Shown here piece by piece: positions 57,780 to 64,000 of a DNA stretch of 64,000 bases. Both the position numbers and the translations under genes were made by a program. The notes beneath the pieces were generated by a model, which did not search any database, was not told the DNA's origin, and worked only from the letters and a program-made list of their open reading frames with translations. Every line of letters starts with the position of its first letter. The first letter of the stretch is position 1. Source of the DNA: Cellulomonas avistercoris (GTDB lineage Bacteria; Actinomycetota; Actinomycetes; Actinomycetales; Cellulomonadaceae); the NCBI RefSeq assembly GCF_014836445.1, contig NZ_JACSQV010000003.1:1-64000 (forward strand), in the 5' to 3' direction.

Positions 57780-59498
57780 ATGACTTCATCGCACGACGCG
57801 CCGGCACCGGGCATCGACATCAAGCCCCGCTCCCGGCAGGTGACGGACGGGCTCGAGGCGACGGCCGCACGCGGCATGCTGCGGGCCGTCGGCCTCGGGG
57901 ACGACGACTTCGCGAAGCCGCAGATCGGCGTCGCGAGCTCGTGGAACGAGATCACGCCGTGCAACCTGTCGCTCGACCGGCTGGCCAAGGCCGCCAAGAA
58001 CGGTGTGCACGCGGCCGGCGGGTACCCGCTGGAGTTCGGCACGATCTCGGTGTCCGACGGCATCTCGATGGGCCACGAGGGCATGCACTACTCGCTGGTC
58101 AGCCGCGACATCATCGCCGACAGCGTCGAGACCGTGATGATGGCCGAGCGGCTCGACGGGTCGGTCCTGCTGGCGGGCTGCGACAAGTCGCTGCCCGGCA
58201 TGCTCATGGCGGCGGCGCGGCTGGACCTGGCGTCGGTGTTCCTCTACGCCGGCTCGATCATGCCGGGCTGGGTCAAGCTGTCGGACGGCACCGAGAAGGA
58301 CGTGACGATCATCGACGCGTTCGAGGCCGTCGGGGCGTGCGCGCGCGGGCTGATGTCGCGCGAGGACGTCGACCGCATCGAGCGCGCGATCTGCCCGGGC
58401 GAGGGCGCGTGCGGCGGCATGTACACCGCGAACACGATGGCGTCGGTCGCCGAGGCGATCGGCATGTCGATCCCGGGGTCGGCCGCGCCGCCCTCGGCGG
58501 ACCGGCGCCGCGCCCAGTTCGCGCACCGGTCCGGCGAGGCCGTGGTCGAGATGCTGCGCCGCGGCATCACGGCCCGCCAGATCATGACGAAGGAGGCGTT
58601 CGAGAACGCGATCGCGGTCGTCATGGCGTTCGGCGGGTCGACCAACGCGGTGCTGCACCTGCTGGCCATCGCGCACGAGGCGGAGGTCGACCTCACGCTC
58701 GACGACTTCAGCCGGGTCGCGTCGCGCGTGCCGCACCTGGGTGACCTCAAGCCGTTCGGCCGGTACGTCATGAACGACGTCGACCGGGTCGGCGGCGTGC
58801 CCGTCATCATGAAGGCCCTGCTCGACGCCGGGCTGCTGCACGGCGACTGCCTGACCGTCACGGGCCGCACGGTCGCCGAGAACCTCGCCGAGATCGCCCC
58901 GCCGGACCCCGACGGCAAGATCCTGCGCGCGCTGGACAACCCGATCCACCGCACGGGCGGCATCACGATCCTGTCCGGGTCGCTCGCCCCGGAGGGGTCG
59001 GTCGTGAAGTCCGCGGGCTTCGACTCCGACGTCTTCGAGGGGACCGCGCGCGTCTTCGAGCGCGAGCGGGCCGCGCTCGACGCGCTCGAGGACGGCACGA
59101 TCCAGGCCGGTGACGTCGTCGTCATCCGGTACGAGGGCCCCAAGGGCGGGCCGGGGATGCGCGAGATGCTCGCGATCACGGGCGCGATCAAGGGCGCCGG
59201 CCTCGGCAAGGACGTCCTGCTCGTGACCGACGGCCGCTTCTCGGGCGGCACGACGGGCCTGTGCGTCGGTCACATCGCGCCCGAGGCCGTCGACGCCGGC
59301 CCGATCGCGTTCGTCCGCGACGGTGACCGCATCCGCCTCGACGTCGCCCACGCGACGCTCGACCTGCTGGTCGACGAGGCCGAGCTCGCGCAGCGCCGTG
59401 CCGGGTGGTCGCCGCTGCCGCCGCGGTACACGCGCGGCGTCCTCGGCAAGTACCAGAAGCTCGTGCAGTCGGCGTCGAAGGGCGCCGTCCTGTACTGA
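57780..59498 (+). CDS. ilvD: Dihydroxy-acid dehydratase, short actinobacterial ([2Fe-2S]-type) IlvD
   Basis: A 572-residue dehydratase of the type found in Mycobacterium and plants. The three cluster cysteines are visible in [24 protein letters not shown] and [13 protein letters not shown], and the product ends SASKGAVLY. It catalyses the same step as the long IlvD at 54435 but belongs to another subfamily. The ATG at 57780 gives the family N terminus. Having both types may secure branched-chain synthesis under different oxygen or iron conditions, or one may act on sugar acids. Confidence 0.95.
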   Translation: MTSSHDAPAPGIDIKPRSRQVTDGLEATAARGMLRAVGLGDDDFAKPQIGVASSWNEITPCNLSLDRLAKAAKNGVHAAGGYPLEFGTISVSDGISMGHEGMHYSLVSRDIIADSVETVMMAERLDGSVLLAGCDKSLPGMLMAAARLDLASVFLYAGSIMPGWVKLSDGTEKDVTIIDAFEAVGACARGLMSREDVDRIERAICPGEGACGGMYTANTMASVAEAIGMSIPGSAAPPSADRRRAQFAHRSGEAVVEMLRRGITARQIMTKEAFENAIAVVMAFGGSTNAVLHLLAIAHEAEVDLTLDDFSRVASRVPHLGDLKPFGRYVMNDVDRVGGVPVIMKALLDAGLLHGDCLTVTGRTVAENLAEIAPPDPDGKILRALDNPIHRTGGITILSGSLAPEGSVVKSAGFDSDVFEGTARVFERERAALDALEDGTIQAGDVVVIRYEGPKGGPGMREMLAITGAIKGAGLGKDVLLVTDGRFSGGTTGLCVGHIAPEAVDAGPIAFVRDGDRIRLDVAHATLDLLVDEAELAQRRAGWSPLPPRYTRGVLGKYQKLVQSASKGAVLY

Positions 59499-59638
59499 GC
59501 GGCGCCCCCGAGCACGCTGCGCGGGCGCGCTCCGGACTTTCGGTGCACAGCCTGAACGTTTCGTGGTCCAGACGCCGACGGGCGTCAGCCGCTTCCCTGG
59601 TCACGTGTGCGGGCAGCACACGGGACGAGGGAGCAACG

Positions 59639-61354
59639 ATGCGACGAGGAACCACGGCCGCAGCGGTCGCCGGGCTGATCGTGACGAGCCTGGTCGGGAC
59701 CGCCCCCGCAGCGGGCGCGGCGGAGCCGGCGGTGGAGGACGCGCTCGCCGGCAACCTGCCGGTGCACGACACCGCGCACGTGCTGGACTGGGACGCGGAC
59801 AGCGAGACGACGATCGAGCTGACGGGCTCGTCGGCGGTCGTGACCGGTGACGGTGCGACCGCCGACGGCGGCACGGTCACCATCACCGCGCCGGGCACGT
59901 ACCGCGTCAGCGGCACGCTCGCGGACGGCGCGCTCGTGGTGGCGTCGGCGGGCGACGGCGTCGTCCGGGTGGTGCTCGACGGCGCCTCGATCACGTCCAC
60001 CACGACGTCGCCGCTGCAGGTGCACGACGCGGGCGAGGTGGCCGTGGTCCTCGCCGACGGCTCGACGAACGCCCTGACCGACCCCGCGACGTACACCTAC
60101 CCCGAGGGCGTGGACGAGCCGAACGCGGCGCTGTTCTCCTCGGCGGACCTCACGATCGCCGGGGGCGGTGCCCTGACCGTGGTCGGCAACGCCAACGACG
60201 GGATCGCGTCCAAGGACGGCCTGGTGGTCGCCGGCGGGAGGATCACGGTGCGCGCCGCCGACGACGGCGTGCGCGGCAAGGACTACCTCCAGGTGACGGG
60301 CGGCGTCCTCGACGTCACGGCGACCGGCGACGGCCTGAAGTCCGACGACGACGCACCCGAGGGCGGGTTCGTGCACGTCGCCGGCGGCACGACGACCGTG
60401 ACGTCCGGGGACGACGGCGTCACGGCCGCGTCCGACGTGGTCGTCTCGGGCGGGGACCTCGGGGTGACCGCCGGCGGCGGTGCCGCGGGGACGGGACAGG
60501 GCGCGAAGGGCCTCGTGGGCGACGTGTCGGTCGTGCTGGGCGGCGGCGCGCTCGTGGTGGACGCGATCGACGACGCCGTCCACTCCGACGGGACGATCCG
60601 CGTCGCGTCCGGCAGCGCGACGCTCGCGACCGGGGAGGACGGCATCGACGCCGGCGAGCGGCTCGCGGTCTCGGGCGGTGCGCTGGTCGTCAGGACGTCC
60701 GTCGAGGGGCTGGAGTCGAAGGTCGTCGAGATCTCGGGCGGACTGGTCGAGGTCACGGCGACCGACGACGCGGTCAACGCGGCCGACCCCGCGGCGCCCG
60801 ACTCGATGGACGTCCTGCCCGGGGTGCACGTCGCCGTCAGCGGCGGCCGGCTCGTGCTGCACTCGGCCGTCGGCGACGGCCTGGACTCCAACGGGACGGG
60901 CGCGATCTCGGGCGGCACCGTGTACGTCGACGGCTCGACCGAGTGGGTGAACTCCGCGCTGGACGTCACCGGGGACTTCCGGGTCACCGGCGGGACCGTC
61001 GTCGGGACGAGCCACGGCGGGCACGTGGCCACGCCGGCGACCACGTCGCCCCAGACGTGGGTCTCGCTCAGCTCGCAGCAGCCCGCCGGCACGCTGATGC
61101 ACGTGCTCGCGCCCGACGGCACGGTCGTCGTCTCGTTCCGGACCATGAAGGTCCAGGGCAACGTCCTGGTGTCCAGCAGCGCCCTCGTCGCGGGGGCGCA
61201 GTACCGGCTCGCCGTCGGCGGTGCCGCCGCGGGGCCCGTGCTGGGCGGGTACTACGAGACGCCGGGCGACGCGTCCGCGGCGACCGTCGTCGCGACCGCC
61301 ACTGCGGGCACCGCGCCGGCGCCGGGCGGCTGGGGCGGGTGGCCGCCGCGCTGA
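59639..61354 (+). CDS. Secreted repeat protein, probable beta-helix (carbohydrate-binding DUF4353-like)
   Basis: A 571-residue secreted protein: a signal peptide (cleaved near AAGAAEP, about 28), an N-terminal segment (GTYRVSGTLADGALVV), then about nine or ten repeats of 20-40 residues built on an Asp/Gly-Asp/Gly-hydrophobic turn followed by a strand ending in GG, such as NANDGIASKDGLVVAGG and AVGDGLDSNGTGAISGG. The pattern fits a right-handed parallel beta-helix, and such proteins are usually named carbohydrate-binding domain-containing (DUF4353). A Gly/Trp-rich tail (GGWGGWPPR) ends it. No catalytic motif is seen. The ATG has GAGGGAG upstream. The 140 bases before it show only short hairpins. 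Confidence 0.8.
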   Translation: MRRGTTAAAVAGLIVTSLVGTAPAAGAAEPAVEDALAGNLPVHDTAHVLDWDADSETTIELTGSSAVVTGDGATADGGTVTITAPGTYRVSGTLADGALVVASAGDGVVRVVLDGASITSTTTSPLQVHDAGEVAVVLADGSTNALTDPATYTYPEGVDEPNAALFSSADLTIAGGGALTVVGNANDGIASKDGLVVAGGRITVRAADDGVRGKDYLQVTGGVLDVTATGDGLKSDDDAPEGGFVHVAGGTTTVTSGDDGVTAASDVVVSGGDLGVTAGGGAAGTGQGAKGLVGDVSVVLGGGALVVDAIDDAVHSDGTIRVASGSATLATGEDGIDAGERLAVSGGALVVRTSVEGLESKVVEISGGLVEVTATDDAVNAADPAAPDSMDVLPGVHVAVSGGRLVLHSAVGDGLDSNGTGAISGGTVYVDGSTEWVNSALDVTGDFRVTGGTVVGTSHGGHVATPATTSPQTWVSLSSQQPAGTLMHVLAPDGTVVVSFRTMKVQGNVLVSSSALVAGAQYRLAVGGAAAGPVLGGYYETPGDASAATVVATATAGTAPAPGGWGGWPPR

Positions 61355-61474
61355 GCAGGACACCGCGCCGCCGGAGGGGTGCGGGAGAGGCGGGCGTGCG
61401 GCTGACCGGGTGAAACGTGTCCGCATGGTGCGCCCGCCCTCCCCGGTGCGTCCGCGATCGGCGAAGGTGTGCGC

Positions 61475-63115
61475 ATGACCACCGACCGACGCGACCCCCT
61501 CGCCCGGCCGGGGCCGTCGCCGCGCACGAGCGCGCTGCGGCAGGCCGCGCTGCGGATCGCCACGTGGGGCGTGACCACGGTGTACCGCGCCTACCGTCTG
61601 CACCCGGCGCTGTGGCGGTTCACGGCCCGCAACTACCACCCGGCGATGGAGCGGTTCGCCCGGCTCAACGCCTGGATGATCTGCCAGCACGCGTACCTCG
61701 ACGTCCCGGCCTACCGGCACTACGTGGACGAGGCGGGGTTCCGGTTCCGGTGGTGGGACCTGACGGCCTACCGGCCGACGTCGAAGCACGAGTACGTCGA
61801 CCGGTACCCCGAGGACGTGCGCTGCTGGGACGGGTTCATCGAGACGGTCGGGACCGTGGTCGACGAGTCCAGCGGCTCGTCCGGCACGCCCTACAACTGG
61901 ATGCGCTCGCGGCGCGAGCTCGCGACCGTGCACAAGAACGTCGCCGGGTACGTGACGTCGCTGTTCGGCACGCGGCGGCTGTTCGCGGTCAACGCGTTCT
62001 CGATGGGCGCGTGGGCCACCGGCACCAACACCGGCATCGCGATGTCGCGCATCGCGATGGTGAAGAACACCGGCCCGGACATCGACAAGATCGTCGACAC
62101 GCTGCGGCACTTCGGCCCCCGGTACACCTACCTGGTCTGCGCCTACCCGCCCTTCCTCAAGCACCTGCGCGACCGGCTCGACGCCGACGGCTTCGACTGG
62201 GACGCCTACGACCTCAACGGGTTCGTCGGCGGCGAGGCGCTGACCGAGGGCCTGCGCGACTACCTGGAGGACAGGTTCGGCCGCGTCTACTCGGGCTACG
62301 GCGCGTCCGACCTGACCATCGGGATGGCGGGGGAGAGCGACCTCGCCGTGTGGGTGCGCCGCACGCTCGCCGCCGGCGGCCCGCTGCGCGACGCCCTGCT
62401 CGGGCCGGACGAGACGCGCACGCCGATGGTCTTCCAGTACAACCCGCTCGAGACGTACATGGAGACCACGGCGGACCGGCACCTGCTGGTGACGCTCAAC
62501 TCGGCCGACATCATGAGCCCCAAGCTGCGGTACGACATCGGCGACGAGGCGCAGATCGTCACGTTCGACGCCATGAAGGCCGCGATCGCGGCGCTGCCCG
62601 AGCCGCAGCGCCACCGGCTCGCGTTCGGCTTCGAGCGCGCGTACGCGATCCAGCGGATGCGCCTGCCGTTCCTGCTGCTGTACGGCCGCAAGGACTCCAC
62701 CGTCTCCTACATGGGCGCCAACCTCTACCCCCTCGACGTCGAGAACGGCCTGTACCTCGACAACCCGCACGCGGCCGTCATCGAGTCGTTCAAGCTGGCG
62801 CTCGTCGACGTGGGTGACCACGAGCAGCGCCCGGCGATCCACCTGCAGCTGCGGGCGGACGCGGACGTGACCGCCGACGACCGGACGGACCTCGCCGAGC
62901 GGGCCGCGGCGGGCGTGCTGGCGCACCTCGCGTCGGTGTCGCGCGACGTCGCGCAGTCGCTCGAGGAGGACCCGACGTCGGGCGACCTGCGGGTGCACGT
63001 CCACGACCACGGCACGGGTCCCTTCGCGGGCGGCAGCTCGAAGATCAAGAACGTGTACCTCGTCGACGCCGGCGACCGGGACCCGTCGACGACGCACCCG
63101 GGGCGCACGGCCTGA
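61475..63115 (+). CDS. PaaK/CapK-like adenylate-forming enzyme
   Basis: A 546-residue protein related to phenylacetate-CoA ligases. The ATP/phosphate loop reads DESSGSSGTPYNW, the adenine segment YSGYGASDLTIGMAGE, and the later motifs YDIGDEAQIV and LLYGRKDSTVSYMGANLYP are in order. It should activate a carboxylic acid as an acyl-adenylate; the acid is unknown. ATG at 61475 was chosen; a GTG 6 bases upstream is in frame. The stop shares a base with the next start. Relatives occur in polysaccharide and natural-product clusters. Confidence 0.8.
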   Translation: MTTDRRDPLARPGPSPRTSALRQAALRIATWGVTTVYRAYRLHPALWRFTARNYHPAMERFARLNAWMICQHAYLDVPAYRHYVDEAGFRFRWWDLTAYRPTSKHEYVDRYPEDVRCWDGFIETVGTVVDESSGSSGTPYNWMRSRRELATVHKNVAGYVTSLFGTRRLFAVNAFSMGAWATGTNTGIAMSRIAMVKNTGPDIDKIVDTLRHFGPRYTYLVCAYPPFLKHLRDRLDADGFDWDAYDLNGFVGGEALTEGLRDYLEDRFGRVYSGYGASDLTIGMAGESDLAVWVRRTLAAGGPLRDALLGPDETRTPMVFQYNPLETYMETTADRHLLVTLNSADIMSPKLRYDIGDEAQIVTFDAMKAAIAALPEPQRHRLAFGFERAYAIQRMRLPFLLLYGRKDSTVSYMGANLYPLDVENGLYLDNPHAAVIESFKLALVDVGDHEQRPAIHLQLRADADVTADDRTDLAERAAAGVLAHLASVSRDVAQSLEEDPTSGDLRVHVHDHGTGPFAGGSSKIKNVYLVDAGDRDPSTTHPGRTA

Positions 63116-63915
63116 TGCGCACGCGCGACTTCTCCCGGGCGCCCGCCCCGGCCCGGGCGGACGCGCTCGTGGTCGTGGAGCGACCGCGCGCGGGTGCGGC
63201 GTGGGTGCGAGCGACCCGGCGTGCGGCGCGCGCCGCCGACGGCCACGTCTGGAGCGTCGGGCTGCGGGCGCGCGACGGTGCGGGTGCGGTGCGCGGCCGG
63301 GTGGTGTGCTTCGCGACGCCGGCGGACGCGGAGCGCTTCGCGGCGGGTCTCGACCTCGCGCGGGACCGGGTCCGCACGTTCCGCGCCGACCCCGACGGCT
63401 ACGCCAACGGGGTGTGGCGCGCCGAGGGCGACGTCATGGCGCACGTCGAGCGGTTCTCCCCGACGAGCACCGAGCGCGCTCAGGGGCGCGTGCCGCCCGA
63501 CGTCGCGCCGGCCCCGCCGCGCCGCGGGCGTCGCGCCCGCACCCCGCGGCCCGCGTCGGCGGCCGCGCCGGCGGTGGGCCCGCGCGGCACCCCGGCCGGC
63601 GCCGGCGCGATGTTCCTCGGTGCCACGCGCTACCGCGGGCCGCACTCGTGGGCGGTCCTCGCGCGCGAGTGGTACCCCATGGTCGCCGCCATGCGGCGCA
63701 TGACGGGCTACGTGTGGCACCGCGTGTACTGGGAGCCCCCGTTCACGCTCGGGACGCTCGCGTTCTTCACGGACCGGGACGCGCTGATGCTGTTCGCGCG
63801 CATCCCGGCCCACCGGCGCCTCATGACGTGGATCACGCGCGACCGCAGGCACGGGACCGGGGGGTACATCCGCGTGCACCTCGCCGACGCGGGCCGCCCG
63901 GGCGGGGCGCCGTGA
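63115..63915 (+). CDS. Unknown protein with two probable alpha/beta-barrel domains
   Basis: A 266-residue protein. Residues 1-110 and about 165-260 look like small alpha+beta domains joined by a Pro/Arg/Ala-rich linker. The second (FLGATRYRGPHSWAVLAREW, LGTLAFFTDRDALMLFARIP) resembles dimeric alpha/beta-barrel monooxygenase-like or spectroscopic heme-less folds, with His and Trp residues clustered. The assignment is weak. The ATG overlaps the previous stop (TGATG) and the next gene overlaps its stop, so it works in the same pathway as the adenylating enzyme. Confidence 0.65.
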   Translation: MRTRDFSRAPAPARADALVVVERPRAGAAWVRATRRAARAADGHVWSVGLRARDGAGAVRGRVVCFATPADAERFAAGLDLARDRVRTFRADPDGYANGVWRAEGDVMAHVERFSPTSTERAQGRVPPDVAPAPPRRGRRARTPRPASAAAPAVGPRGTPAGAGAMFLGATRYRGPHSWAVLAREWYPMVAAMRRMTGYVWHRVYWEPPFTLGTLAFFTDRDALMLFARIPAHRRLMTWITRDRRHGTGGYIRVHLADAGRPGGAP

Positions 63916-64000
63916 GCGGCCTCGCCGTCGTGCCGGTCGCCTCGCGCGCGGACCTGCGCGACTTCCTCGACCTGCCCCTGCGGATGCACCCGCGGCACCT
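63912..64000 (+). CDS. GNAT-like acyltransferase, 5' end only
   Basis: The GTG at 63912 overlaps the preceding stop by 4 bases. The 29 visible residues (GLAVVPVASRADLRDFLDLP, then LRMHPRH) match the start of a GNAT-like family whose members open with SRADLxxFxxLPxRLY. The rest lies beyond the window, so the call is provisional. Confidence 0.55.
   Translation, partial: MSGLAVVPVASRADLRDFLDLPLRMHPRH

Overview
The window is about 64 kb of very GC-rich DNA with actinobacterial gene content: the GlgE maltose-1-phosphate pathway, GatCAB, NAD-dependent LigA, GTG and TTG starts, many start codons only 6-8 nt after a -10 hexamer, and numerous 4-base GTGA/ATGA overlaps. The glycoside hydrolases and the xylobiose-type uptake operon suggest a plant-polysaccharide degrader of the Micrococcales, Cellulomonas or a close relative. 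The genus is an inference. No stretch longer than 300 bases lacks a gene. No tRNA, CRISPR array or insertion sequence was recognised.

Layout. 1-96: the 3' end of a 5S rRNA and its terminator. 248-22966: a storage-glucan island with glgB, mak-treS-glgE (overlapping minus-strand operon), glgP and glgX. A galactomannan-type module sits between glgB and mak-treS-glgE: a LacI-like sensor without its DNA-binding domain, a GH2 beta-mannosidase-like protein with altered catalytic residues, a GH36 alpha-galactosidase and a ROK regulator. A small AbiEi/DUF559-like gene bracketed by repeats and an FAD dehydrogenase lie between glgP and glgX. 23070-24893: etfB-etfA. 24924-31179: an APH-like kinase, then an operon of cysteine desulfurase, mnmA, a MetE-like protein and two membrane proteins. 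31176-33195: three overlapping membrane-anchored proteins of unknown role. 33294-43216: ligA, acetyltransferases, small unknown proteins, gatC-gatA-gatB and a 2-hydroxyacid dehydrogenase.

43227-47461: a photolyase gene broken by an in-frame TAG, an NAD(P)H:quinone-type oxidoreductase, a MarR regulator and a divergent POT-family peptide transporter, with two palindromic operators in the MarR/transporter gap. 47541-54293: a LacI regulator, a perfect 20-bp operator, and a divergent ABC sugar-uptake operon (lipoprotein plus two permeases, no ATPase) followed by a GH3 beta-xylosidase/beta-glucosidase; this resembles Streptomyces bxl loci. 54435-59498: two dihydroxy-acid dehydratases of different subfamilies around two small unknown genes. 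59639-64000: a secreted repeat-rich beta-helix-like protein, then an operon of a PaaK/CapK-like adenylate-forming enzyme, a probable alpha/beta-barrel protein and the start of a GNAT-like protein that runs off the window.

Functionally, TreS makes maltose from trehalose, Mak phosphorylates it, GlgE polymerises maltose-1-phosphate, GlgB branches the glucan, and GlgP and GlgX take it apart. The GH36/GH2 and GH3/ABC loci feed external plant oligosaccharides into the same metabolism, each with its own local regulator.
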